From Pandoraea captiosa (GTDB lineage Bacteria > Pseudomonadota > Gammaproteobacteria > Burkholderiales > Burkholderiaceae): 64,000 nucleotides of DNA. Of the stretch, positions 35,677 through 45,800 are shown piece after piece (the first letter of the stretch is position 1; each line of letters starts with the position of its first letter). The notes under the pieces were generated by a model. It ran no database searches and was not told where the DNA came from. It was given only the letters and a program-made list of their open reading frames with translations. Where the stretch lies: the NCBI RefSeq assembly GCF_902459775.1, contig NZ_CABPSQ010000008.1, positions 1 through 64,000 on the forward strand, given 5' to 3'. Position numbers and translations under genes: made by a program.

Positions 35677-36591
35677 TCAGGCCGCACGGCCCATATGCTC
35701 CGACCGAATCATGTCGATCAAATGGCGCAATCCGGGCAACGTCTGACGGCGGCTCGGGTAGTACATCGACAACGGCGGCCCGTCGACGGCCCAGTCCGTG
35801 AGCACTGCCTCCAGGGTGCCGTCGGCCAACTGCGCCGACACGTTGCGCTCCAGCACATACCCCAGTCCCAAACCCCCCAGGGCCGCAGCAATCACGCCAT
35901 CGCTTTCGTTGATGCTCAACGCACCAGGTACGTCCAGCTCGACCGCCGACGTGCCGTTTCCGAGTTCCCACTTGTACAACGTGTTGTCGCCCAGGCGCAT
36001 CCGGATGCAATTGTGCGACATCAAATCCTGCGGCACCTTCGGCCGGCCGTGGCGCGCAAGGTACGCAGGCGATGCCACCACGATCCACTTGAGCGCCGGG
36101 GTCAACGGCGTCGCAATCATGTCGCCCGGCACCGTATCGCCATAGCGCATGCCCGCATCGAAGCCTTCGGCCACGATGTCGAGCATCCGGTCGTCGACTG
36201 TCACATCGAGTTCGATATCGGGATATGAGGCCACAAAGCGGGGCAAGATCGGATCGAGCAACAATCGCGCCGCATCGCGCGGGACATTCAGACGCAAGCG
36301 TCCCGCAGGCGATGCGCGGTAGCGGTCCAGTGCGCCGATCGCCGTCGCGATCTGCTCGAGACCTGCTTCCAGTTCCTTCGCCAGCGCCGATCCCGCCGCT
36401 GTCGGCGACACGGAGCGACTCGTGCGGTTCAGCAATTTCACGCCCAGACGCGCTTCGAGATTTCGCATCGCGTGACTCAGGGCAGAGGTCGTCACGCCTA
36501 ACTCCGTGGCGGCCTCGCGAAAACTCTGCCGGCGGCAGATGGTGACAAAAACGTTCAAATCGGCAAGCTCGCCGCGAGTGAAGGCAGGCAT
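35677..36591 (-). CDS. LysR-family regulator
   Basis: A 304-residue LysR protein. The N-terminal winged helix (FVTICRRQSFREAATELGVTTSALSHAMRNLEARLGVKLLNRTSRSVSPTAAG region, about 12-65) is classic for the CrgA/DmlR subgroup. The effector domain follows with GDMIATPLTPALKWIVVASPAYL and the GLGLGYVLE hinge. The start MPAFTRGEL has GGGA upstream. It lies inside the segment bracketed by the two tRNA-Leu copies. Its target is unknown; no obvious partner is divergent from it. Confidence 0.9.
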   Translation of the reverse strand: MPAFTRGELADLNVFVTICRRQSFREAATELGVTTSALSHAMRNLEARLGVKLLNRTSRSVSPTAAGSALAKELEAGLEQIATAIGALDRYRASPAGRLRLNVPRDAARLLLDPILPRFVASYPDIELDVTVDDRMLDIVAEGFDAGMRYGDTVPGDMIATPLTPALKWIVVASPAYLARHGRPKVPQDLMSHNCIRMRLGDNTLYKWELGNGTSAVELDVPGALSINESDGVIAAALGGLGLGYVLERNVSAQLADGTLEAVLTDWAVDGPPLSMYYPSRRQTLPGLRHLIDMIRSEHMGRAA

Positions 36592-36767
36592 GTATTTCCC
36601 AACAAGTATCAAGCAACAAAAACCAAAAACACCCGACGAGCTCAACGAGTTAAGCGTCTGTTGAACAATATTCAATTTTTTATGAGGTAAATTTTACAGA
36701 TTTCCTTTTGATTCTGAATGGCCCCTTGCGCGGCGTGACGCAAACGCTACACATTCTCACTTACGGT

Positions 36768-36825
36768 AAAAAACGAGCAAGGGCGACTCACCGGGAATTG
36801 CAGGGAATTGCAGGGAATCGCCCTT
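36768..36825 (-). terminator. terminator after the SDR gene
   Basis: On the minus strand AAGGGCGA pairs with TCGCCCTT around a long loop, followed within five bases by a run of six T. The loop contains three copies of a 10-bp GGGAATTGCA-type unit. It lies 28 bp behind the SDR stop. Confidence 0.65.
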
Positions 36826-36852
36826 ATCTTTCGTCACGTCATGGACGCCGCA

Positions 36853-37509
36853 TCAAGCGTCCACGAAAATGACCTGCCCGGTGATGAAACTGTCGACGCA
36901 TCGCCGGAAGGCTTTGCCGACCAATTTGTCGGCGACCGGCTGATAGCCAGGCATCATGTCGCGATAGTCCGCCCACGCCGATTCGATCACGGTAGGATTG
37001 ACCGCGTTGATCCGGATGCCGCGCGGCAATTCGTGTGCGACGCATTTCACGAAGGTGTCGATGGCGCCGCTGGTCGTGGCATCTGCGATGCCCATGGGCA
37101 TGGGTTTGATGTTGAGAATGCCGGAGATCAGCGTGAACGATCCTCGGTCGTCGATGTACTTCAAACCCTCGCGCACCACGTTCATCTGGCCGACCAGCTT
37201 GCTTTGAATCGTGCTCGCCCACTGGTCGTTCGTCATCGACTCGAAGTCGGCGTATTCGCAGTGGCCGACGGCACTGATGACGGCATCGAACGACCCATGG
37301 TTCTCGATGACGGATTCAAACAGGCTCGCCAGCGACCCGCTGCGCGTGACGTCGACCCGAAGATGCTTCGGATCGCTACCACCGGATCTGCTGGCCATGA
37401 TGACGTCATGATCGTCGAGATCGGTCATGGCCGCCTGTCCGATGTGGCCCGTCGCGCCGATCACGATGACGCGCTTTTTCTGCTTCGTGTTGTTGATGCC
37501 GGTGTTCAT
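36853..37509 (-). CDS. short SDR-like protein lacking the catalytic Tyr
   Basis: A 218-residue Rossmann protein with the nucleotide loop VIGATGHIGQA, the acidic end of strand two replaced by ASRSG (NADP-type), AVISAVGHCEYADF, and FTLISGILNIKPMPMGIADATTSGAIDTFVK. This matches the short SDR group in which the YxxxK motif is absent (here Thr/Ser occupy the Tyr position), while the Lys and the RGIRINAVNPTV segment remain. Reaction unknown. It is divergent from the LysR gene at 37613, with 103 bp between, and is its likely target. Confidence 0.82.
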   Translation of the reverse strand: MNTGINNTKQKKRVIVIGATGHIGQAAMTDLDDHDVIMASRSGGSDPKHLRVDVTRSGSLASLFESVIENHGSFDAVISAVGHCEYADFESMTNDQWASTIQSKLVGQMNVVREGLKYIDDRGSFTLISGILNIKPMPMGIADATTSGAIDTFVKCVAHELPRGIRINAVNPTVIESAWADYRDMMPGYQPVADKLVGKAFRRCVDSFITGQVIFVDA

Positions 37510-37612
37510 GGTGCCTACCTCGCTCAGTGCGGTTGAAAAGGAGGCGCCATCATAGAAATCGCCGGGTGCGCGGTAAATCAAGCGCAGTTTGTATCCGTTA
37601 CAAGGAATCGTT

Positions 37613-38566
37613 GTGGACAGTATCGACCTCAAACACATGCGGATTTTTCTGCGGCTCGTTCGCGAGAAAAGTGCGTCGAGGGTCGCCGTTGAAACAGGAA
37701 TGTCCCAGCAGGCGATCAGTGGATATCTCAAGCGACTGCGCGACGCGCTACCCCACGAGATTTTTCTGCGACATAGCAGCGGGATCGAACCCACGGACTT
37801 TGCGCTGGAAGTCGCACGCAAGTTCGAGCGAGCGCTCGATGAAGTCGATGGCGTGTTGCAGGCGGAAGTTTTCGATCCCGCGCAGCTGGATCTGTGCGTC
37901 GGCATCATCGCCAACGAGTACGCCCAATTGTCGATGCTGCCGAAGTTTGTGGCGCGTATTCGCGAGTTGGCGCCGCAGGTGAGGGTGAAAGTGATGGATT
38001 TCGATGGCGCTGCGCACGCCGAGCAACTCGCGAAAGGGGATGCGGCGCTGGTCCTCGGTTTTGCCACTTTTTTCGATGGCGCGTTGGTGAGAACGGCGCT
38101 GCGCGACGAGCGGTATTGCTGTGTGGTCGGAGAAGGTTCGCGGATCGCGACGCAGATTCGTGAGGTCGCGGATATCGCGCACCTCGCGCGCGTCGACTTT
38201 TTGCATGACAGTGACTCGCGCGACCGGATGTCGCACTTTCTTGCGACGCACGGGGTAACGTGCGCACCGGTGGCGACGTTGGCTTGTTATACCTCGCTCA
38301 AGCCATTTCTCGATGTCAACGATGTCGTCGCGTTCGTGCCCCAGTCGGTGGCGACGGCATGTCGGTTGCCAACCGTCGATCTGACCCCGATGCCGGAGGC
38401 GCTCACGGCAAGCGTTGGGTGGCACCGGAGAACGACGGGCAATCCGGTGGGAATTTGGTTGCGGGACGTCTTGATGTCGATCGAGAGGCCAGCCCGCGAC
38501 GACGCCCGGCATCCGACGCGGTGCTCGCCACACGGCGCGGCGCAGATTCCTGCGGCGCTTACATGA
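37613..38566 (+). CDS. LysR-family regulator, divergent from SDR
   Basis: A 317-residue LysR protein starting at GTG (VDSIDLKHMRIFLRLVREKSASRVAVETGMSQ), with AAGGA six bases upstream. The helix-turn-helix (MSQQAISGYLKRLRDAL) is followed by an effector domain with few standard motifs, and the C-terminus is somewhat basic and long. The layout, divergent from the SDR gene, is the standard arrangement for a LysR activator and its target. Confidence 0.87.
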   Translation: MDSIDLKHMRIFLRLVREKSASRVAVETGMSQQAISGYLKRLRDALPHEIFLRHSSGIEPTDFALEVARKFERALDEVDGVLQAEVFDPAQLDLCVGIIANEYAQLSMLPKFVARIRELAPQVRVKVMDFDGAAHAEQLAKGDAALVLGFATFFDGALVRTALRDERYCCVVGEGSRIATQIREVADIAHLARVDFLHDSDSRDRMSHFLATHGVTCAPVATLACYTSLKPFLDVNDVVAFVPQSVATACRLPTVDLTPMPEALTASVGWHRRTTGNPVGIWLRDVLMSIERPARDDARHPTRCSPHGAAQIPAALT

Positions 38567-38673
38567 ACGAATGAGCGCGCCTTGCGCTCGGCATTGCCGG
38601 TATCGCCGCCATTCGAGGCACTCGCCATAGGCACCGGCACAGTGCTTTCCTAAGTATTTTCCGAGCGGCCATG

Positions 38674-38707
38674 AAAAAAGCCGACGATCTTTCGATCATC
38701 GGCTTTT
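38674..38707 (-). terminator. terminator of tRNA-Leu copy 2
   Basis: Same hairpin as copy 1, with one base pair changed to a mismatch or wobble, followed by T residues on the minus strand. Confidence 0.8.
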
Positions 38708-38717
38708 CGTATTTTGT

Positions 38718-38802
<85 letters not shown>

Positions 38803-38844
38803 CCCGTCAGCTCGCTTACTGCTTGCTCGCTGCGAAGAAGTGAG

Positions 38845-38873
38845 ATTATGCGTATCGGGCGCGGGAGTGTCAA
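38845..38873 (-). promoter_or_regulatory. sigma-70 promoter of tRNA-Leu copy 2
   Basis: TTGACA, 17 bp, CATAAT on the minus strand. The boxes are the same as in copy 1, but the spacer differs, so selection has kept both promoters working. Confidence 0.8.
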
Positions 38874-39081
38874 CACTTTTGCGTAAAAAATTTTCTTTTC
38901 TCTCACCCTCGACCACTGCCACGCTCAAATTCCGCACAGGTGGCAGTTTTCGTGAGGTTTGCCGTATGATTGTCCCTGACTGTAGGACGCCGCACTGCGC
39001 GCGTCACACACCTCCACGGACCGTGGGGCGCATGGTGCGCCTTTCGGCCGGACTCAACCGGCAAAGCAACGCTACCGACCT

Positions 39082-41640
39082 TTGAGCAAATATCCCTATC
39101 CGATCCCGAGCCGCGAAGAAATCCTCGGTGTCCTGCGCACCGCCGACTCCGCGCTGTCCGCTAACGATATCGCCGAAGCGCTTGCGATCAAGAAGCAGGA
39201 ACGTGAAGGCTTCTTCAAGCGCCTCGCCGCCATGGAGCGAGACGATCAGATCCGCCTCGACCGTCGGGGCTACTACCAACTGACACACCCCTCGAACTTC
39301 ATTGCCGGTCGTGTCATCGGCCACCGTGACGGGTACGGCTTTGCCGTTCGGGACGACGACGGCGATGACCTCTTCCTTCCCAACGAGGAAATGAAGAAGG
39401 TCATGCACAACGACCGGGTCCTCCTGCGAATCGCCGGCTACGACCGCAGAGGTCGTCCCGAAGGTCACATCGTCGAAGTCGTGAGCCGTGCAAACACGCA
39501 CGTCATCGGGCGTTTGCTCAACGAGAACGGCGTCATGGTCGTCGCGCCCGAAGACAAACGCATCGGCCACGACATCCTCATTCCGCCGCGCGCCCAGGGC
39601 AAAGCGAAGGTGGGGCAGGTCGTCTCCGTCGAACTCACGGATTACCCGAGTCGCTACAGCCAGCCCATCGGCCGCGTCTCGGAAGTCCTCGGCGATATCG
39701 ACGACCCGGGTATGGAAATCGAAATCGCCGTGCGCAAGTACGGCGTGCCGCATCAATTCTCTGCCGAGGCGCTCGCTGCCGCCGGCGCGCTGCCCGACGA
39801 GGTACGCGCTCCTGACCTGCGTCATCGCATCGACCTGCGCGACGTGCCGCTCGTCACCATCGACGGCGAGGATGCCCGCGACTTCGACGATGCCGTCTAC
39901 TGCGAGCCCGCGAAGGTCGGTCGCAGCAACGGTTTCCGCCTGATCGTTGCGATCGCCGACGTCTCGCACTATGTCGCGCCCGGCAGCCCGCTCGACGCGG
40001 ATGCGCTTACGCGCAGCACCTCCGTCTACTTCCCGCGTCGCGTGATCCCGATGCTCCCGGAGAAGCTCTCGAACGGACTGTGCTCGCTGAACCCCGACGT
40101 CGACCGTTGTGTGCTCGTATGCGATGCGCTCGTCGCACCGAACGGCGAAGTGAAGGCCTATCAGTTCTATCCGGCGGTCATTCATTCCGCCGCACGCCTG
40201 ACCTACACCGAAGTGGCCGCCGTGCTCGGCAACACGAAGGGCGCCGAAGCGCAGCGCCGCGCCGCATTGCTGCCGCATCTCCAGAATCTTTACGAGCTGT
40301 ACAAGGTGCTTGCGAAGGCGCGCAAAACGCGCGGCGCCATCGAGTTCGATTCGACGGAGACGTACATCGTCTGCAATGCGCAAGGCAAGATCGAACAGAT
40401 CCTGCCGCGCACGCGTAACGACGCCCATCGGCTCATCGAGGAGTGCATGCTCACGGCCAACGTGTGCGCCGCCGACTTCCTCAAGCGTCACAAGCAGCCC
40501 GGTCTGTATCGCATTCACGCAGGGCCCTCCGGCGAACGCCTCCAGGTGCTGCGCACGTTCCTCAAGACCCTCGGGCTCGCACTCGGTGGTGGCGACGAGC
40601 CGTCCACGTCCGATTATTCCGAATTGATGACGCAGATCGAATCGCGTCCCGATGCCCCCATGCTTCAGACCATGCTGCTGCGCTCCATGCAGCAAGCGGT
40701 CTACAGCCCGGACAACATCGGTCACTTCGGTCTGGCCTATCCGGCCTACACCCACTTTACGAGTCCGATTCGCCGCTATCCCGACTTGCTCACGCACCGC
40801 GCCATCAAGGCGATTCTCGCGGGCAAGAAGTATGAGCCCGAGATTCCGGCGGGGGTGGAACTGACGACGGGGCTCTCGCCGCACGCGCGCAAGTTGCAAA
40901 AGGACGACGACGCCAAAGGCAAGAAGTCGCCGGCAGCCAGAAAGCGCGATGCCATCTGGGACGAACTCGGCCTGCATTGCTCCGCGAACGAACGCCGGGC
41001 GGATGAAGCCTCGCGCGACGTGGAAGCCTGGCTCAAGTGCTACTTCATGCGCGACAAGCTCGGCGAGGAGTATGGCGGCACGGTCAGCGCCGTGACCTCG
41101 TTCGGTATCTTCGTGCAGCTCGACGACCTGTTCATCGAAGGTCTGGTGCACGTCACCGAGCTGGGCAGCGATTATTTCCAGTTCGACGAGGCGCGTCACG
41201 AGTTGCGCGGCGAGCGCACCGGTATCCGCTATCGCCTGACCGACCGCGTGCGCGTGCAGGTGAGCCGCGTGGATCTGGATGCGCGCAAGATCGACTTTCG
41301 CCTCGTGCGCGAACCGAACGCTCGCGCGCTGGCGAAGACCTCCGGCCGTGCGGAACGCGGTGGGGCGCCGGCGCCGTCGCCTGCCACGGGCACGCCGGGC
41401 GTCGCCGGCTCGGCGAGCCCCGGTCCGAGCATTCGTCAGTTGCCCAAGGGCGGCGCGTTGCTCAACGGCGTGCAGCCCGCGCCAGCCGGCAAGCGTCCCG
41501 CCAAGCCCAAGTCTGCCAAGGTGAAGGCGGCGCGTGCCGATCGCGGCGCGGCGCCCGCCAAGCATGGTGGCGGCGGTGGCAAGGCGCCTGCCAAGCGCCA
41601 GGGCGGCCCGGGTGGTCAGGCAAAGAAGCCTCGTCGTTAA
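39082..41640 (+). CDS. rnr: ribonuclease R
   Basis: An 852-residue 3'-5' exoribonuclease that degrades structured RNA. The N-terminal helix-turn-helix/cold-shock part (1-240) is followed by the RNB catalytic domain with the Mg-binding cluster DGEDARDFDDAV (261-272), SPIRRYPDLLTHRA, and an S1 domain (YGGTVSAVTSFGIFVQLDDLFIEG). A Lys/Ala/Pro/Gly-rich basic tail of about 90 residues closes the protein. It starts at TTG (MSKYPYPIP); no ribosome-binding site is obvious. rnr is followed by rlmB, as in many proteobacteria. Confidence 0.96.
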   Translation: MSKYPYPIPSREEILGVLRTADSALSANDIAEALAIKKQEREGFFKRLAAMERDDQIRLDRRGYYQLTHPSNFIAGRVIGHRDGYGFAVRDDDGDDLFLPNEEMKKVMHNDRVLLRIAGYDRRGRPEGHIVEVVSRANTHVIGRLLNENGVMVVAPEDKRIGHDILIPPRAQGKAKVGQVVSVELTDYPSRYSQPIGRVSEVLGDIDDPGMEIEIAVRKYGVPHQFSAEALAAAGALPDEVRAPDLRHRIDLRDVPLVTIDGEDARDFDDAVYCEPAKVGRSNGFRLIVAIADVSHYVAPGSPLDADALTRSTSVYFPRRVIPMLPEKLSNGLCSLNPDVDRCVLVCDALVAPNGEVKAYQFYPAVIHSAARLTYTEVAAVLGNTKGAEAQRRAALLPHLQNLYELYKVLAKARKTRGAIEFDSTETYIVCNAQGKIEQILPRTRNDAHRLIEECMLTANVCAADFLKRHKQPGLYRIHAGPSGERLQVLRTFLKTLGLALGGGDEPSTSDYSELMTQIESRPDAPMLQTMLLRSMQQAVYSPDNIGHFGLAYPAYTHFTSPIRRYPDLLTHRAIKAILAGKKYEPEIPAGVELTTGLSPHARKLQKDDDAKGKKSPAARKRDAIWDELGLHCSANERRADEASRDVEAWLKCYFMRDKLGEEYGGTVSAVTSFGIFVQLDDLFIEGLVHVTELGSDYFQFDEARHELRGERTGIRYRLTDRVRVQVSRVDLDARKIDFRLVREPNARALAKTSGRAERGGAPAPSPATGTPGVAGSASPGPSIRQLPKGGALLNGVQPAPAGKRPAKPKSAKVKAARADRGAAPAKHGGGGGKAPAKRQGGPGGQAKKPRR

Positions 41641-41970
41641 GTGCCGAGCCGTCAGGCCGGTTAGTTTTAAGCCAATAAGCGCCGGTGAGCGCGATCCGGC
41701 TTCGTCAAGCGATGAACACTGGTCGTCACGCCGGTATTTCGAGGCCATGTGTTACCGGACGGCGGCGAAGTGAGCGGTTTGCAGTAAGATGGGCGCCTTT
41801 GCCGGGAATCACCGGCATTCGGTACCCGCGATGAATTGCGGCGGCGGTGGCCCATTGGGCTCCCGCCGCCGTCGTGCTTTGGGCGACCCATAGTGATCGA
41901 CGTGTGCGCGCGAATCGCATCGTGCGCTTCGCGATGGCCGCCACGGCGCACGCTATTTTGAGGATGTGAA
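41641..41970. other. rnr-rlmB intergenic region with GC-rich hairpin
   Basis: 330 bp without a gene. At 41839-41871, CGGCGGCGG and CCGCCGCCG plus an inner GCCC/GGGC pair form a strong two-part hairpin. It has no T-run and could be a structured leader of rlmB or a weak stop for rnr transcripts. Confidence 0.45.
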
Positions 41971-42753
41971 ATGAGCAAATTGAAATTGCTGTTCGGCTTC
42001 CATGCCGTGACCGCCCGGCTGCGCCACGACGCCAGCAGCATCGAGGAAATCTATTACGACCCGAGCCGCCGCGACCGTCGCATGACCGATTTCCTCAAGG
42101 CCGTGGAGTCGTTCAAGAACGCGCCGGGCGTCAAGATCAAGGTCATTCAGGCCGACGGCAAACGTCTGGACGGCATGGCCGGCTCGTCGCGCCATCAGGG
42201 GGTGGTGGCGCAGGCTCAGGAAGTCTCGCTGGCGCTCAATCTGGACGAACTGCTCGACGGCATTTCGGGTGACCCGCTGTTGCTCGTGCTCGACGGCGTG
42301 ACCGATCCGCACAACCTCGGCGCGTGCCTGCGTGTTGCCGACGGTGCCGGGGCGCACGCCGTGATCGCACCCAAAGACCGTGCGGTTGGCCTGAATGCCA
42401 CGGTGGCCAAGGTCGCAAGCGGTGCGGCTGAGACCGTGCCTTACATCATGGTGACGAACCTCGCGCGCACGCTGCGCGAACTGAAGGATCGCGGCATCTG
42501 GGTGGTCGGCACGTCCGACGACGCGCCGGCCGACATCTACGGCACGAAGCTCACCGGCCCGATGGCGATCGTCATGGGCGCAGAAGGCGAGGGCATGCGA
42601 CGCCTCGTCGGCGAAACGTGCGACGAACTCATGAGCATCCCGATGGCGGGCGGTTGCGAGAGTCTCAACGTCTCCGTGGCCAGCGCCGTGTGTCTGTACG
42701 AAGCCGTGCGCCAACGCACAGTGGCGGCAAAGGGCGGGAAGGGCGGGAAGTAA
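41971..42753 (+). CDS. rlmB: 23S rRNA G2251 2'-O-methyltransferase
   Basis: A 260-residue SpoU-family enzyme with a trefoil-knot SAM site. The N-terminal RNA-binding domain begins [12 protein letters not shown]. The methyltransferase motifs are [30 protein letters not shown] (motif 1), [13 protein letters not shown] (motif 2) and [23 protein letters not shown] (motif 3). The enzyme modifies G2251 in the P-site loop of 23S rRNA. It ends in a short GGKGGK tail. Confidence 0.96.
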   Translation: MSKLKLLFGFHAVTARLRHDASSIEEIYYDPSRRDRRMTDFLKAVESFKNAPGVKIKVIQADGKRLDGMAGSSRHQGVVAQAQEVSLALNLDELLDGISGDPLLLVLDGVTDPHNLGACLRVADGAGAHAVIAPKDRAVGLNATVAKVASGAAETVPYIMVTNLARTLRELKDRGIWVVGTSDDAPADIYGTKLTGPMAIVMGAEGEGMRRLVGETCDELMSIPMAGGCESLNVSVASAVCLYEAVRQRTVAAKGGKGGK

Positions 42754-42771
42754 GGGAAGTAAGCGTCGGAC

Positions 42772-42793
42772 ACCGCCGGATGCCGCCGGCGGT
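42772..42793. terminator. hairpin between convergent rlmB and giant gene 1
   Basis: ACCGCCGG and CCGGCGGT form a perfect 8-bp stem with a 6-nt loop between the two convergent stop codons. No T-run follows on either side, so it is at best a weak or Rho-assisted terminator. Confidence 0.45.
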
Positions 42794-42819
42794 TGATCTG
42801 CGCGAACTGGCCTATTGAC

Positions 42820-45800
42820 CTATTGGCCGGGGGACGCCATGGCCCGTCTGCCGGGACTCCGCAGCCCGGTGTCGGGCCTGCCGACGCGGCCGGAAGGCAC
42901 GTCCGGCAGTCTGGCCAGCAGCGACGCCTGTGTCGGGGCGCCCACGTCATCGGCCGGGGCGAACAACGAATTGAGCGAACAGGTGGAACTGTCATCCGCG
43001 CCGGAGAGTGTTTCGCGAAGCTTCGCCGATGACGTCTGCCCTCGCATGTCGCGGTCCGGGCGATGACCATTTGCGGGCGCGGTCGCGGAGATTGCCGGTA
43101 CCTTCGATGTCGCTGATGTAGCCGATGTAGCCGATGTAGCCGATGTAGCCGATGCGGCTGTGGCCCTTGTTACAGCCTGCGGTTGCGATACCGCCATTCG
43201 CCTGGGCTTGCGGCGTGCAAGCGTCTGTATGGCGTGCCCGGCCACATGAGAAATGCCGATCGTTTTGGCGAACGCCGCGTTCCGCGCGCGTTGCGCCACC
43301 TTGGTTTCGTTGATCTTCGTCAGTTGCAGCATCGTTTGCTCGACGCGCGTCTTCGCGCCCGAGGGGGTGTTCGCTGCGACGCTCGCGCCGACCCCTGCGG
43401 TGGCAATCCGCTGCGACCGCACGGTTTGTGCACTCGCCGACGCGTAGTGTCCGCCGGATGCCGCAGCGGCCCGTGCCGACGCACCTGCCAGGCGAACGTC
43501 TTCCCTGATCAATTTCTGGTATTCCGCCTTGGCCACGCTGACCAACTGCGTACGCACTTCGGCTCGTTCGTTGGCCGTTGCCTCCGGATGCGTGCTCAGA
43601 TATTCCACGTAAGCCTCGCCCGCCTCCTGAACGATGTGGTCCCTTGCCGGTCGGCGTGCATCGGCAATGGCCCGCCCGAGCGTCTTTCCGTCGGTCTCGA
43701 GCACGGATCGCGTAACGCTGGACGAGGGCGAGTCGCCCGGCAGTACCTTGCGCCATTCCCGCTCGACCGCCGACGTCATGGTCTCGCGCAGGTGGCGCAG
43801 CTCGTCGCACGGCAGCGTCGGCATGTCGCTTCTCAGCGCTTCCTCGAGCGCCGACTTCTCGATCTGGTCGAAGGTGTTTCGGCAGAGCAGGGTGCACAGT
43901 TTGTCGAGCAGCTCGACGGCCGACTCGCTCGGCATGACTTCCGTCTTGCGCCTGTTGTGAGACGTTTTGCTTCGCGAACCGAACGGAAACCGGAACAGTT
44001 CCTCGAGATTCTTCTTGCTGATTCTCGACTTTGCACTGGTTCGGCAAGCGAACGATTTCGCTTCGAGTTCGTCCCGGATCTCACGGGCGTCTGCGGCACC
44101 AGGGTCGCGAGAGGTCGCCGCCGCACAAATTTCCCGATAGAAGCCTTCGTATTGCGAATCGGTCGACGCAAAGAATGTGCCGCGGATGCTCGTCATGAAA
44201 ACCTGCTGGATGAAGAACTGGTCGGCAATGCGGACAAACGCCCGGGCGGGCGCGGCATCGTATCGTGCGCGAACCGCGAGCATGGACGTCAGGAACTGAC
44301 CCGGGATTGTCTTCAGCATGGACCAGACCGACATGGATTCGAGGACGCCATCGGCCATCAGGCTCGTGAGCAACTGCAAATAGCCGACGGTGACCTTGCC
44401 GAACAAGGCGGCGGTCGCTTTCGAGTCGCTATGGGCATGCTTCATGGCGCAGGCAAGGGTCGAGACAATATTCGGTTCAAGCAGTTTTCTCGCCGTGAGC
44501 TTGAGGCTCGCGCTATGACCGAGAATGATCTGGTGACGTAACGCTTCGAACACGATGGCAAGCGCCTGAAGGCCGTTGATCGGCGCGAGATGGCTGTTGG
44601 CGACCCGCACGCCGGCCTCTCTCAGGAACGTGTAATCGATCGCACGGCCCGTCGCGTTGCGTATCGCGGGAAGCATGTCGACGCTCGTCGTATCGGTGTC
44701 GACAATGCGACTGACAAGAACGCGGGTGACGATCGGTGTGTCGCCCACGTCCAGTGCGATGGCCCGGGCGATGATTTGCTCGGCACTATCGGTTGACACC
44801 GCAATCGTTGGCACGACCGTTGAGGCGTGGGCGAACGCCGATGTGCCCGCGCGCGCAGTGGCGCTTAGCACGCGTCGCCGTGCGTCGACGACGGTTAGTG
44901 CGCCCTCGGTGATCTTGTCCTCGGTGTTCATCAGCCATTCGATGGGAAGTATCGGCGCGGTCGTCCGATGCGGGTCGATGTCTTGCGCGAAGTAGAGAAA
45001 TGTCGACGATGCGGTGCCAAACATGACGACCATGAGATTGGTCACATGCATTTCGCGCTGCATGGCTACGACCCCGTACGAGGTGCCGATATTCCATTTG
45101 CCGTCCCGCTGAAATACGGCGCGTCTGCCCAGCAACTGGCGATAAACCTTGGGGATGATCTCGCGCGCCGCCGGGTCGGTGGTCGGGGCATCGGCAGGGG
45201 GATGCGGCGGTGGTGCAATACCGAGTTCCTCCAGTCCGACGCCCGTCATGTCCACCGGCGCCGTGTCGACGGGTTGGAGATCGCGCGCGTCGAGATCGAG
45301 TCCTTTCCGGCTGGCCACGCTTGGCACATAAAACGCGTTGGGCACGCTAAGAGATTCGGTGTCGCTCGGATGGGCGGCGTCACGCGACGCAGGTACCTGA
45401 AAGACGATCATGGCGAACGACCCGATACCCCCGATGCGGTTTTCCAGGAGGAATTTCCGAATCTCGGGTTCGAGATGGCACAGCGCCGTGCGACTGACCC
45501 CGTCCAGCCTGCGTTGTGCGACGGCACACAGGACGGGCGAGTCGCTTCTGTCGAGGTACGCCATCGGGGGAGGGGTCAGTCGGCCGATTTGTGCGCCGCC
45601 GTCGGGAGGGTAGTGCAGCGTTGCGGTAACGCCCGTCGGTGAACCCGTCCGGTTCGGTTCCACGTCGGGCGGTTTGTGTGACGCGAGGCGCAATTCGTCG
45701 CTGAAAGCGTCGGCGCGTGTGCGTGCCGGATCGGCGGGCATATCGGGCGTGTCGGGCACGTCCGTTGTTGCCTCTTGCTGTGCGTTCGGCGTCGGCGATG

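Noticed and set aside
39004-41748. A 914-codon open frame on the minus strand opposite rnr
   Set aside because: It is the mirror of a real, motif-complete rnr gene. Its translation is Arg/His/Gly/Val-rich without domains, as expected for antisense frames in GC-rich DNA.
43106-43159. Regular repeats as a possible CRISPR array
   Set aside because: The 9-bp units are contiguous, without spacers, and code Ser-Ala-Thr in frame. No cas gene is near. The same holds for the other short repeats.
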